Counted from the first letter of the stretch, positions 5,255 to 14,223 are shown. The stretch is DNA of 16,539 nt from Planctomycetales bacterium (GCA_027435495.1 DAHZZC010000959.1:1-16539), one strand, 5' to 3'. A program made the numbers and translations. The notes: generated by a model not told the origin, from the sequence alone.

Positions 5255-7612
5255 ATGGACACCCTCGACCGGCCCGACTCGAACGTCCCGGCCCGATATC
5301 CGTCGGAGGCCCCCCGGCCGCCGGCGTCCATCGCTCCGATGCCCCGGGAGCTGGCCCTGGCCACCCCGGCCGGACCGCAGATCACTCCCCGCGTCCTGCT
5401 CCGCGGGCTCAGCCGGCACTGGTGGCGAATCGCCCTGGGATGGGTCGTGCTCTCCGCCCCGCTGGCCTACGCCATCTACGCCGTCGTTGAGCCGACCTAC
5501 GAGGCGGCAAGCCTGCTCCGCGCCGAACCCTCGGTGGAGGTGCTCAACGATCCGGGGCTGCACGGCGAGAAGGATATGAATCAGATTCGTCCCTACCTGC
5601 GAACCCAGGTCCAGCTGATCAAGAGCGACAAGGTTCTCGACGCGGCGCTGGCACGGACCGAGGTTCGCAACCTGCCGATGGTTCGCTCGTCAAAGGACCC
5701 CAGGGCCGAACTTCGCCGTGATCTGGTCGTCGAGATTGTCGGCAACGACACCTATCTGATCTCGGTCGCACTCGCCTCGAAGGACCCGTCCGAGGCGGCG
5801 GCCATCACCAATGCGGTGGTCGACGAGTACCTCGCGCAGCACGTCCGTTATCAGAACACGGCCAATCGAGCCCTGAAGAAGACACTCGAAAGCGAGCGGC
5901 AAAAGCTGGAAACCCAGATCCAGACGACCCGCGACAAACTCACGGCGATGGCGGAGAAGGGAGACGTCTATGCTTCCGACCTGAATGTCATCAAGCCGAA
6001 CGAGAAGGGGGAAATTCAGTCGTCGTTCACCTCGGTCGACGAGGCTCGCTACCAGCAGACGGCCTCGCAACTGCTCCAGTTCGACATCCAGCTCATCGAC
6101 GCCAAGGCCGAACTCGAGTCGCTCCGGATGCAACACGCCAAGGCGGTCGAGGCGGCCACCGAGGGGGAACATCAGGTTGTGAAGCAGGCGGATGAGCAAC
6201 TCCGCGAGCAGATGTACCAGGAGTTCCAGCACGACCCCGACGCCCGAGCCCTGCTCGCCGAGATCGGCTCAGCCCGGACCACCCTCGATCGGGCCCGCAG
6301 CGCGGCGCGAAAGAAGAACGACCCGGCCGTTCTCTCCGCCCAGAGGGAAGCCAGTCGGCTTGAGACGCAGTGGGGCGAACTCTGGGACCAGAAGAGACCT
6401 GAGATCCGCGAGCGACTCCAGAAGGCCGGCTCCGTCATCCATCGGCCAGATACCCTGGTTGAGCGAATCCGCGAGGCCGAGGCGAAAATCATCCAGATCG
6501 AAACGAAGCGGAAGGATCTCGCGGCCCTGGTCGCCGGGATGGAGGTCAAGCACGACAAAAAGAACTCCAGCCAACTCGAGGCCACCTTCTTGAACCTCGA
6601 CCTGCAGTACCACCGACGCAACCTCGAGGTGATCATGTCGAAGCTGGCCCAGCTCGACTTCGAGATCGGTCAGGAGGCGTTCCGGATCACCGTGCAAGAC
6701 ACGGCGGCCATCCCGCAGGCCCCCTCGAATAACAAGCGGATCAAGCTCATGGCAATCGCGCCGGTTGGCGTGCTCGGGCTGATGCTCGGCCTGTTCCTTC
6801 TGCTGGAGATCAAGGCGGAGCGGGTGGGCGACCCCGAGTCGCTCTCGACCCGGATGCAGTCCGAGGTCTACGCCCTGCCGCCACTGCCGACCGCCCGGTC
6901 AATCCGGAGGGCTGCTCCGGCCGAGACCGACGACCAGATCGAGCAGTTCATCCAGCGGCTCGATCACCTGCGGTTCGCCGTCTGTGGGAGCCCGGCCGAG
7001 TTGGAGAAAGGACGTTGCGTCCTGATCACCAGCGCCGTCGGCGGCGAGGGGAAGACCACCCTGGCCGCACAGCTCGCCGCCCGGTGCGGCAACGCCGGGA
7101 TGTCCACCCTCCTGATTGACGCCGACCTCCGGCGCACCGGGCTCTGCTCCTTGCTGGATATCGCCGAGGGTCCGGGCCTGGCTGACGCTCTGCTCAGCGA
7201 CGAGCCAGCACCGACCGAACTGGTCGTCCCGGTCCAGGGGGGAACCTTCCACCTGCTCCCGGCCGGGACGCCAAGCCCCGACACCAGCCGGATCCTTCAG
7301 AGCCGCAAGCTCGGCCTGCTGATCGCCCAGTTCCGTCAGCTCTACGATCTGGTGATCATTGACTCACCACCCGTCCTTCCCGTCCCCGACGCCCTGATCC
7401 TCGGCCGGTGGGTCGACGGGGCCGTGCTCGCGGTTCGCTATGACATCAGCCGTTTCCACCAGGTTGAGCGAGCCCGGCGACAACTCGACGGCGCCGGGAT
7501 CGCCGTGCTGGGAACCGTCATCAACGGCATGAGGAACTCGGAGTCCTATTACGGGCGCTACAGCTACAACCGGCGGCGGACGCCGACGGTCGACACGCCC
7601 GCGACGTACTAG
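5255..7612 (+). CDS. Wzc-like polysaccharide co-polymerase fused to tyrosine autokinase (BY-kinase)
   Basis: This 785-residue inner-membrane protein controls chain length and export of polysaccharide through cycles of tyrosine phosphorylation. After a proline-rich cytoplasmic N-terminus, the first membrane helix lies at about 58-78 within a Wzz domain (45-170). A long, charged, coiled-coil-rich periplasmic region (about 200-475) follows. The proline-containing motif AAIPQAPSNNKR (484-495) then leads into the second helix (497-518). The cytoplasmic kinase has Walker A, AVGGEGKTT (594-602), the bacterial-tyrosine-kinase Walker A' segment LLIDADLRR (619-627) and Walker B, VIIDSPP (700-706). The C-terminal tyrosine cluster (Y765, Y766, Y769, Y771, Y785) is the expected autophosphorylation tail. 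It is a fused, Proteobacteria-style arrangement, of normal length. A terminator is not visible after the TAG stop; the exosortase follows 236 bases later. Its own promoter probably lies in the long upstream gap. Confidence 0.95.
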   Translation: MDTLDRPDSNVPARYPSEAPRPPASIAPMPRELALATPAGPQITPRVLLRGLSRHWWRIALGWVVLSAPLAYAIYAVVEPTYEAASLLRAEPSVEVLNDPGLHGEKDMNQIRPYLRTQVQLIKSDKVLDAALARTEVRNLPMVRSSKDPRAELRRDLVVEIVGNDTYLISVALASKDPSEAAAITNAVVDEYLAQHVRYQNTANRALKKTLESERQKLETQIQTTRDKLTAMAEKGDVYASDLNVIKPNEKGEIQSSFTSVDEARYQQTASQLLQFDIQLIDAKAELESLRMQHAKAVEAATEGEHQVVKQADEQLREQMYQEFQHDPDARALLAEIGSARTTLDRARSAARKKNDPAVLSAQREASRLETQWGELWDQKRPEIRERLQKAGSVIHRPDTLVERIREAEAKIIQIETKRKDLAALVAGMEVKHDKKNSSQLEATFLNLDLQYHRRNLEVIMSKLAQLDFEIGQEAFRITVQDTAAIPQAPSNNKRIKLMAIAPVGVLGLMLGLFLLLEIKAERVGDPESLSTRMQSEVYALPPLPTARSIRRAAPAETDDQIEQFIQRLDHLRFAVCGSPAELEKGRCVLITSAVGGEGKTTLAAQLAARCGNAGMSTLLIDADLRRTGLCSLLDIAEGPGLADALLSDEPAPTELVVPVQGGTFHLLPAGTPSPDTSRILQSRKLGLLIAQFRQLYDLVIIDSPPVLPVPDALILGRWVDGAVLAVRYDISRFHQVERARRQLDGAGIAVLGTVINGMRNSESYYGRYSYNRRRTPTVDTPATY

Positions 7613-7654
7613 ACTTCTTGGTAAGGCCCCAGGCCGTCTCCCGAACGAACATCC

Positions 7655-7671
7655 GACGTGACGTGACGTGA
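7655..7671. repeat. Short tandem repeat GACGT x3
   Basis: GACGTGACGTGACGTGA contains three tandem copies of a five-base unit. It lies in the 236-base gap between the Wzc-like and exosortase genes. The gap otherwise shows no gene and no clear promoter. The repeat is short and may be slippage or a protein-binding site. Confidence 0.4.
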
Positions 7672-7848
7672 TCTGGCCCGGCCTCGGCGTGACCGACCGG
7701 GCTCTGCCCTCGATCTGAACGACGACCCGACGACTCCCCCGGCCGGCTGTACCCCCGCGGTGCAACCCACGGGGACGAAGTCCGCGCCGGGCCAAGCCGA
7801 CACGACCGCAGGACCGGAACGACCCCAAGCCCTCGGCGAGACTTCCCG

Positions 7849-8829
7849 ATGCAAGCGATCGACCAACACCCGACCGGCCCCGAGGCAACAGCCCGGGGCG
7901 ACGCCAGGGCCTGGTGGTTGGCCCTGGCCGCTGCTGGGATCGTCCTGGGGCTCGCCTATGCGCCCAACCTGAGCGAACTGCTGCGGATCTGGACCCACGA
8001 CGAGAACTACACACACGGGTTCCTGGTCGTCCCCATCGCGATGTTCCTCCTCTGGCGGCGAATCGAGGAGACGCCGGCCGAAGTGGAAGAGGGCCCGGGC
8101 ACCTCGGCCCCCTGGCCGGGCTGGGCCCTGCTAACCGTCGCGCTGGTGGCCCGCGCCATCGCCTACGAGCGAAACCTCCAGTGGGTCGAGACCGCCACGC
8201 TGCTGCCGGCGGTCGTCGGGCTGGTCTGGGCCTTCGGCGGCGCGGGACTGCTCCGTCTGGCCTGGCCGGCGATCCTCTTCCTGGTGTTCATGCTCCCGCT
8301 GCCGGTACAGGTCAACAGCCTGATCGCACTGCCGCTCCAGCGGATCGCGGCGACGGGCAGTTACATCCTGCTCCAGCTCTCAGGCTTCTGGCTGGTCCAA
8401 ACGGGGAACGTTTTGCACCTAACCACCCCATTTGGCATCCGACCGCTGGATGTGGCGCTGGCGTGCAGTGGGCTGAAGATGCTGATGACCCTGGCAGCGA
8501 CCGTGACCGCCACGATCCTGCTCCTGCCGCTCCCGAACTGGAAACGATTCGCCCTGATGCTCAGCGCCATCCCGATCGCACTGGTAAGCAACATCTCCCG
8601 GATCGTGGCCACCGGCTGGTGTTACTATTACCTCGAAGGGGAATCGGGCCAGCACTGGGCACACGACATCTCGGGCTGGATGATGATGCCGATGGCTTTG
8701 GTGCTGGTGGGGCTGGAACTCAAGATTCTCGCCTGGCTCTCGCCCGAGACACCGCAGGAGGAACCGGGCGGCGAGAACCGGATGGTCCTCCCGCTGATCG
8801 GCGGAGGCCGGGGCGGCCCGGCCGTGTAA
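7849..8829 (+). CDS. Exosortase (EpsH/Xrt family transpeptidase)
   Basis: This 326-residue multi-span membrane protein has about eight hydrophobic segments. Exosortases act at the membrane on proteins with a C-terminal PEP-CTERM-like signal, cleaving it and probably transferring the protein to a surface anchor. All expected signatures are present: DENYTHGFLV (51-60), FMLPLPVQV (147-155), the nucleophile in ALACSGLK (Cys206), Arg251 in SNISRIVA, and His272 in AHDISGWMM. The family could be the planctomycete exosortase subgroup I remember as XrtU, but I cannot confirm the subtype. The protein is not fused to EpsI, which is encoded separately at 3269-4063. It follows the Wzc-like gene after a 236-base gap and precedes the GT4 gene by 41 bases. 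No substrate protein with a sorting tail is encoded in this window. The ribosome site at ATG 7849 is weak, so the start is moderately sure. Confidence 0.93.
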   Translation: MQAIDQHPTGPEATARGDARAWWLALAAAGIVLGLAYAPNLSELLRIWTHDENYTHGFLVVPIAMFLLWRRIEETPAEVEEGPGTSAPWPGWALLTVALVARAIAYERNLQWVETATLLPAVVGLVWAFGGAGLLRLAWPAILFLVFMLPLPVQVNSLIALPLQRIAATGSYILLQLSGFWLVQTGNVLHLTTPFGIRPLDVALACSGLKMLMTLAATVTATILLLPLPNWKRFALMLSAIPIALVSNISRIVATGWCYYYLEGESGQHWAHDISGWMMMPMALVLVGLELKILAWLSPETPQEEPGGENRMVLPLIGGGRGGPAV

Positions 8830-8870
8830 GCCGGTCCGCTTTCCCTGCCCATCCGCTCGCAGACCACCCC

Positions 8871-10133
8871 ATGAAGACCATCGCCTACGTCCTACCGACC
8901 TATCCGATGCCCAGCCAGACCTTCATTCGTCGCGAGATCGCGGCGCTGGAGGGAGGCGGGCGTTCGGTCCTCCGGTTCGCGATGCGGCGGTTCGGCCGCG
9001 AACTGGCCGAGGCCGCCGACCGCGACGAAGAAGCGAGGACCGAGTATCTCCTCGACGCTGGAGTTGCCGGGCTGGCCCGGGACCTGCTGGCCGAAATGGC
9101 CAGCCGTCCTCGCCTGGCGATCGCCGCGGTATTCGCCGCCGTCCGGATGGGACGACGGTCCGAAAAGGGAATTCTCCGCCACCTGATCTACCTGGCGGAG
9201 GCGGCCCGGCTCCGCCGTCGCCTGGCCGGGGCAGGTGTGGGACACCTCCACGTCCACTTCGGGACCAACGCGGCGGCGGTCGCGATGCTTTGCCGGATCC
9301 TGGGCGGTCCACCCTACAGTCTGACCGTCCACGGCCCCGAGGAGTTCGACGCTCCGGGTCCGCTCTCGCTCGGCGAGAAGGCCCGACACTCGGCGTTTGT
9401 GGTGGCGATCAGCCACTTCACTCGGAGCCAGCTCTGCCGGTGGTGCCCGTCCGACGACTGGTCGAAGATCCACGTGGTTCGGTGTGGCCTGGATGGCGTC
9501 TTCCTCGTCGGTGCTCCTTCGCCGGTGCCCGACTCGAGGAAGCTGGTAAGCATTGGCCGGCTGGCCGAGCAGAAGGGACAACTTTTGCTGCTTGAGGCCG
9601 CGGCCCGGCTCGTGGATCGCGTCCCCGATTTCGAGCTGACGATCGTCGGCGACGGCCCGATGCGGGCCGAGATCGAGGCGGCGATCAGCCGGCACGGCCT
9701 GAAAGGCCGGGTCCGGATCACCGGGTTCCTTGACAACCGGGGAGTCCGCCGCGAGCTGGAGTCATCCCGGGCGCTGGTCCTCCCCAGCTTCGCTGAGGGG
9801 CTACCCGTGGTCATCATGGAATCGCTGGCTCTGGGCCGCCCAGTCATCTCAACGGCAATCGCGGGGATACCGGAGCTGGTCGAGGCGGGACAGACCGGGT
9901 GGCTGGTGCCAGCCGGAGCCGTCGAGCCGCTGGTCGACGCCATGGCCGAGGCCCTGGAGGCCGATCCGGCCGAGTTGGACCGTATGGGGCGAGCCGGCGC
10001 TGCTCGGGTCGCCTCGCAACACGACGCCGAATCCGAGGCCGCGAAACTCGCGGAGCTGATTGAGAACCCGGAAGCATTCGGGGCGTCGACATCGAAACGA
10101 ACGGCCGTTGGGGCCGGGATGGGCGCATCATGA
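8871..10133 (+). CDS. GT4-family glycosyltransferase
   Basis: This 420-residue GT-B enzyme probably transfers a sugar from a nucleotide-sugar donor to a growing lipid-linked glycan on the cytoplasmic face. The N-terminal acceptor domain starts at once with IAYVLPTYPMPSQTFIRREI (4-23) and includes HVHFGTNAA (127-135) and LTVHGPEEFD (151-160). The donor domain shows VSIGRLAEQKG (226-236), IVGDGP (258-263) and the GT4 E-x7-E motif from Glu309 to Glu317 in EGLPVVIME. It then shows GIPELVEAGQTGWLVPAG (332-349). The start, MPSQTFIRRE and overall size recall colanic-acid-type WcaL enzymes. The frame is open for over 300 codons upstream, but that part is the shadow of the exosortase gene; ATG 8871 gives a full-length domain. 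Its TGA overlaps the next ATG (ATGA), implying coupled translation. The sugar specificity is unknown. Confidence 0.92.
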   Translation: MKTIAYVLPTYPMPSQTFIRREIAALEGGGRSVLRFAMRRFGRELAEAADRDEEARTEYLLDAGVAGLARDLLAEMASRPRLAIAAVFAAVRMGRRSEKGILRHLIYLAEAARLRRRLAGAGVGHLHVHFGTNAAAVAMLCRILGGPPYSLTVHGPEEFDAPGPLSLGEKARHSAFVVAISHFTRSQLCRWCPSDDWSKIHVVRCGLDGVFLVGAPSPVPDSRKLVSIGRLAEQKGQLLLLEAAARLVDRVPDFELTIVGDGPMRAEIEAAISRHGLKGRVRITGFLDNRGVRRELESSRALVLPSFAEGLPVVIMESLALGRPVISTAIAGIPELVEAGQTGWLVPAGAVEPLVDAMAEALEADPAELDRMGRAGAARVASQHDAESEAAKLAELIENPEAFGASTSKRTAVGAGMGAS

Positions 10134-11218
10134 GCCGGCTCGGGATCGTTGCCATCGCCCGGAACGAAGGAGAGCGGCTCATCCGCTGCCTCGGCTCGTG
10201 TTGCGGGACCGGGCTCGCGGTTGTCTATGTCGACTCGGGCTCGACCGATGGCAGTGTCGAGCGGGCCCGGGCGATGGGAGCCGAGGTGGTCGAACTGGAT
10301 CTCTCGACTCCGTTCACGCACGCCCGGGCGCGTAATGTCGGCTTCGAGCGGCTCGAACAGATCGCGCCGGGGATCGAGATGGTGCAGTTCGTCGACGGCG
10401 ACTGCGAGATCGCCGCGGGATGGCTGGCGACGGGGATGTCGATCCTCGACGCTCGTCCGGACGTGGGCGTGGTCGCCGGCCGTCGGCGCGAGCGATACCC
10501 CGAGGCCACTCTGTACAATCGACTGGCCGACCTGGAGTGGGACACGCCGCTCGGCGAGGTATCGGCCGTCGGCGGCGATGCGATGGTCCGGACCTCAGTA
10601 TTTCATGCGACCGGCGGATATGATCCGACACTCATCAACGGAGAGGACCCCGACTTCTACCTCCGGATTCGCCGCGCGGGGTGGAAGATCCTGCGAGTCG
10701 ACGCCGAGATGACGGTGCACGACATGGCGATGACGCAGTTCGGCCAGTGGTGGCGCCGCTCGGTCCGAACCGGGTACGGCTATGCCGAGGGAGCGATCCG
10801 ACACGGCGCGGGGCCCGAGCGATACCGCGTTCGAGAGACCCGCGGGATCGCGTTCTGGGGTCTGGCGATGCCGGCAATATCGGCAGTGGCGGCCTGGCCG
10901 ACCTGGGGGCTGAGCCTGCTGGCGCCGGTGTTGGGCTACCCGGCGCTGTTTCTCAAGACACGGCGGTACTACCGGCGGGACCGGGGATGGTCCGAAAGAG
11001 ACGCCCGACTCTTCGCGGCGGCCTGTGTGCTGGGCAAGTTCCCGCAGACGATCGGGGCGGCCCGGTACGTCGCCGGTCGGCTCAGCGGTCGTCCTAGCGG
11101 CATCATCGAGTACAGGAGGCCCGTCGCGACGCCCTCGGGGCGGAACGGCAACCCGGAGGTCCGCGACCCCGGGCCACCCACCACAGGATCGGGGATCCAT
11201 CCCACTCATGAGCACTGA
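10130..11218 (+). CDS. GT2-family glycosyltransferase with C-terminal hydrophobic region
   Basis: This 362-residue enzyme has a GT-A fold. The nucleotide-binding start is IVAIARNEGERL (6-17), then VYVDSGSTDGS (32-42), the metal-binding DGD at 89-91, and the acceptor-side GGYDPTLINGEDPDFYLRI around 162-180 with the Glu-Asp pair 172-173. QWWRRSVRTGY (206-216) resembles the QxxRW-type motif. A hydrophobic stretch (about 241-275) may associate with the membrane. The last 40 residues are proline- and glycine-rich and look disordered. The gene overlaps the GT4 gene by four bases and the FkbH fusion by 11, so it lies within one tight operon. It probably extends or decorates the polysaccharide repeat unit, or prepares an acceptor for the FkbH-ACP-TE enzyme. 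Donor and acceptor are unknown. Confidence 0.9.
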   Translation: MSRLGIVAIARNEGERLIRCLGSCCGTGLAVVYVDSGSTDGSVERARAMGAEVVELDLSTPFTHARARNVGFERLEQIAPGIEMVQFVDGDCEIAAGWLATGMSILDARPDVGVVAGRRRERYPEATLYNRLADLEWDTPLGEVSAVGGDAMVRTSVFHATGGYDPTLINGEDPDFYLRIRRAGWKILRVDAEMTVHDMAMTQFGQWWRRSVRTGYGYAEGAIRHGAGPERYRVRETRGIAFWGLAMPAISAVAAWPTWGLSLLAPVLGYPALFLKTRRYYRRDRGWSERDARLFAAACVLGKFPQTIGAARYVAGRLSGRPSGIIEYRRPVATPSGRNGNPEVRDPGPPTTGSGIHPTHEH

Positions 11219-14207
11219 GCCGCCGATGACCCTGGCAGTCGTCGCGACCTTCACCACGGAGCCGATCGCCGACGCGATGGACTTCTGGACGGCCGAACTG
11301 GGATTGCGGGCCTCGGTCGCATTCGCGGCCTACGGCCAGGTCTTCCAGGAACTCCTCGACCCGAACAGCCTTCTGTCCAGGAACCGGCGGGGGGCCAACC
11401 TGGTCCTCGTCCGGCTCGAGGACTGGCTGCGGGCCTTGCCTGGCTCTGGCGCCGGTCTCGGCGAGGCGGGGATCCGATCGGTGCTCGAGCGAAACGCCGA
11501 CGAACTGGTCAAGGCGGCCCGAGGGCTGGCCTCACGTTCGAGCACACCCCTGATCGTCGCCATCTGCCCCGACTCGCCAGCGGCCCGAGACGACCGCGAT
11601 CGACGCGGACCGCTCGAGGAAGCGGCATCCCGGATTTTCGAGGGTCTGGCAGACGCGGCGGGCATCTCGGTTGTCCGGCCAGCCGATCTAGCCATCTACA
11701 AAATCGGCGAATATCACGACCCAAGGCGCGACCGGCTCGGGCACATTCCGTACACCCCCGCTGCGTTCGCCGCGATCGGGACGGCTCTGGCCCGCCGCGT
11801 TCACGCGCTGGTCGCCCCACCGCACAAGGTCATCGTCCTCGACTGCGACAACACGCTCTGGAAAGGAGTCGTCGGCGAGGAAGGGGTCGACGGGATTGCC
11901 ATTCCGCCTGCCTTCCGAGGGCTCCAGGAATTCATGGTCGACCTGGCCGGCCGCGGGTTCCTGCTGGCACTCTGTAGCAAGAACATCGAGTCGGACGTGA
12001 TGGAGGTTCTCGACCGCCGCGCCGAGATGGCGATCCGTCGCGAACACATGGTGACCTGGCGGGTCAACTGGGAGCCGAAATCCCGGAACATCCGCGCGAT
12101 GGCCGCCGAGCTGAACCTGGGCCTCGACAGCTTCATCTTCCTCGACGACAACCCGGTCGAGTGTGCCGAGGTCGCCGCGGCCTGCCCCGAGGTCCTGACG
12201 CTCCGGCTGCCGTCCGAGTCGGAGATGGCGGGCTTCCTCCAGCATCTCTGGGCCTTCGACCGCCCGAGGATCACCGATGAGGACCGGAAGCGGACAGCCA
12301 TGTACCGCCAGGAGGCCGAGCGTGCACGGTTCCAGCGCGAGGCACCGAGCATTGGCGACTTCCTCGCCGGGCTCGGCCTGGAGATCGAGATCCGCGAACC
12401 GTCGCCCGAGCAAATGGAGCGGGTCTCGCAGCTCACGCAACGGACCAACCAGTTCAACTTCACGACCGTCCGCCGGAACGAGGGGGAGATCCGTCGGCTG
12501 GGCGAATCGGGGCTGGAGTGCCGGTCGGTCGAGGTCCGTGACCGGTTCGGTGACTACGGCCTGGTGGGCGTCTCGATCTTCGGACCCCGCGGCGATGCGA
12601 TTGAAATCGATTCGTTCCTGCTCAGCTGCCGGGTGCTGGGCCGAGGTGTCGAACATCGAATGCTGGCCGAACTGGGACGAAGGGCCCTGGATCATCACCT
12701 ATCGAAGGTGGTCGCGACCCTGCTGGTGACAAAGAAGAATCGGCCAGCGCTCGACTTCCTGGAAGCGGTGGCCTCGCCGTATCGATCGGAGATCGAGGGA
12801 GGCTTCCGTTACGAGATGCCGGCCGAGTTCGCCGCATCGGTCGCCTACCGCCCGGAGACTTCGGCACCGATCGCCGAGGAGATCTCCGAGGCGCCAAGGA
12901 TCTCGGCGATGGCCGCCGAGGCGGGTCGGAAGTCGGAGCGATTCGAGCGGATCGCAACCGGACTGTCCACGGCCGAGCAGGTGCTGGAGGCGATCCGGGC
13001 GCGGGCGGGTCGGCGGCATCCCCGGCCCGCCGACGCTCCGCCGGCGATTTTCCCGAGGACTTCGGCCGAGACGGCCCTGGCATCGATCTGGGCCGACCTG
13101 CTCCGGATCGACCCGGTTGGGATTCGCGACGACTTCTTCGCGATGGGTGGCACCTCGCTGATGGCGGTCGACCTCTTCGCCCAGGTTGAACAGCGGTTCG
13201 GCCGCGAACTCCCGCTGACCGCACTGATCGAGGCGCCGACGATTGAGGCACTGGCGGGGCTCGTGACCGGCGAGGCCGAGCGAGACACGCTGGTCCTGAT
13301 CCGCCCCGGGTCGGGCCGACCACCGGTGTTCCTGGTTCACGACGGCGACGGCGAGACAATGCTCTACCGCAACCTGGCGATCCGGCTCGACCCGGGCCAC
13401 GCCGTCTTCGGCCTTCAGCCCCTGGCGCGGAGCGGCCTGCCGATGGCCCACACCCGCATCCCCGAGATGGCCGCGTACCATGTCGAGCGAATCCGGTCGG
13501 TGCAGCCGGAGGGCCCCTATCTGCTAGGAGGAATGTGCGCCGGAGGGGTGATCGCCTACGAGATGGCACGGCAGCTTCGCGGGCTTGGGGAGCCGGTGGC
13601 GGTCGTGGCCCTGTTGGACGCGGCCGAGCCTTCGATATCGCCAAGGGCCTGGCGAGAGTCGGCCGATCGACTCCGCCGATTCAGCGGGGTCTTCCGGGAG
13701 GCGAACCGGGTTTCTCCAGGGCGATGGGCGGTGACGATCCTTTCGAGGGCGGCAAGGAAGGTGGCCGGCGCCCTGTCGTATCTGATCGGCGACCGGCTGA
13801 CACGGACGCGAGATGAGGCCCAGCTTCGGTTGGTCCGGGGATTCCTCGACCGGGGCCAGGAGGTTCCCCACCGGCTGAGACGGATCGGCTTCCGGGCGAT
13901 CTACCTGTTCGCCGAGCGGGAGTACCGGCCCGAGGGACGATACGACGGCGAACTGCTCCTGTTCCGGGCGACGGCCGGGATCGGGCCCGACGAGCCGTAC
14001 GTCCACCGATACGAGGACCCGATTCTCGGCTGGGGGCGACTCGCCCTCGGAGTCCGGGCGATCGATGTTCCCGGCGGCCACTCGAGCATGCTTCAGGAGC
14101 CGAACGTGGAAATCCTGGCGAATCGGCTCCAGGCAAGCATCGACAAGGCCCTGAGCCACAAGATTCCCGACCGGCCAGCGCCAGCGTTGGCATCGTCGTC
14201 GGCCTGA
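11208..14207 (+). CDS. FkbH-ACP-thioesterase fusion protein
   Basis: This 999-residue protein joins three modules. Residues 1-200 form the N-terminal FkbH accessory domain (TFTTEPIADAMDFW, then FQELLDPNSLLSRNRRG). Residues 205-345 form the HAD-like phosphatase domain, with DCDNTLWKGVVGEEG (Asp212/Asp214) and FLDDNP (311-316). A GNAT-like region with RDRFGDYGLVGVSIF (444-458) follows. An acyl carrier domain (about 618-690) has its phosphopantetheine Ser650 in GGTSLMA. A type-I thioesterase domain (about 695-980) has GGMCAGG with Cys777 at the nucleophile position, Asp804 in LLDAAEP and His958 in PGGHSSML. FkbH proteins load a glyceryl unit from 1,3-bisphosphoglycerate onto an ACP; the TE could pass it to a hydroxyl acceptor. 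In this locus a polysaccharide precursor is the likely target (inference). ATG 11208 overlaps the preceding gene by 11 bases; ATG 11226 is an alternative. Confidence 0.92.
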   Translation: MSTEPPMTLAVVATFTTEPIADAMDFWTAELGLRASVAFAAYGQVFQELLDPNSLLSRNRRGANLVLVRLEDWLRALPGSGAGLGEAGIRSVLERNADELVKAARGLASRSSTPLIVAICPDSPAARDDRDRRGPLEEAASRIFEGLADAAGISVVRPADLAIYKIGEYHDPRRDRLGHIPYTPAAFAAIGTALARRVHALVAPPHKVIVLDCDNTLWKGVVGEEGVDGIAIPPAFRGLQEFMVDLAGRGFLLALCSKNIESDVMEVLDRRAEMAIRREHMVTWRVNWEPKSRNIRAMAAELNLGLDSFIFLDDNPVECAEVAAACPEVLTLRLPSESEMAGFLQHLWAFDRPRITDEDRKRTAMYRQEAERARFQREAPSIGDFLAGLGLEIEIREPSPEQMERVSQLTQRTNQFNFTTVRRNEGEIRRLGESGLECRSVEVRDRFGDYGLVGVSIFGPRGDAIEIDSFLLSCRVLGRGVEHRMLAELGRRALDHHLSKVVATLLVTKKNRPALDFLEAVASPYRSEIEGGFRYEMPAEFAASVAYRPETSAPIAEEISEAPRISAMAAEAGRKSERFERIATGLSTAEQVLEAIRARAGRRHPRPADAPPAIFPRTSAETALASIWADLLRIDPVGIRDDFFAMGGTSLMAVDLFAQVEQRFGRELPLTALIEAPTIEALAGLVTGEAERDTLVLIRPGSGRPPVFLVHDGDGETMLYRNLAIRLDPGHAVFGLQPLARSGLPMAHTRIPEMAAYHVERIRSVQPEGPYLLGGMCAGGVIAYEMARQLRGLGEPVAVVALLDAAEPSISPRAWRESADRLRRFSGVFREANRVSPGRWAVTILSRAARKVAGALSYLIGDRLTRTRDEAQLRLVRGFLDRGQEVPHRLRRIGFRAIYLFAEREYRPEGRYDGELLLFRATAGIGPDEPYVHRYEDPILGWGRLALGVRAIDVPGGHSSMLQEPNVEILANRLQASIDKALSHKIPDRPAPALASSSA

Positions 14208-14209
14208 TC

Positions 14210-14216
14210 GGAAGGA
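14210..14216 (+). promoter_or_regulatory. Ribosome binding site upstream of the amber-interrupted gene
   Basis: GGAAGGA lies seven bases before the ATG at 14224 and just after the FkbH-fusion stop. It shows that translation was meant to begin at 14224, in frame with the long open frame that follows the amber codon. Confidence 0.65.
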
Positions 14217-14223
14217 TCAGTCC

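Noticed and set aside
7914..8870. Upstream extension of the GT4 glycosyltransferase frame
   Set aside because: This segment lies entirely within the exosortase gene in another frame and encodes an Arg/Ala/Pro-rich shadow. The GT4 domain is complete from ATG 8871.
11025..11207. Upstream extension of the FkbH fusion frame
   Set aside because: It overlaps the C-terminus of the GT2 gene in another frame and encodes a low-complexity basic segment. The FkbH domain begins naturally at the ATG at 11208.
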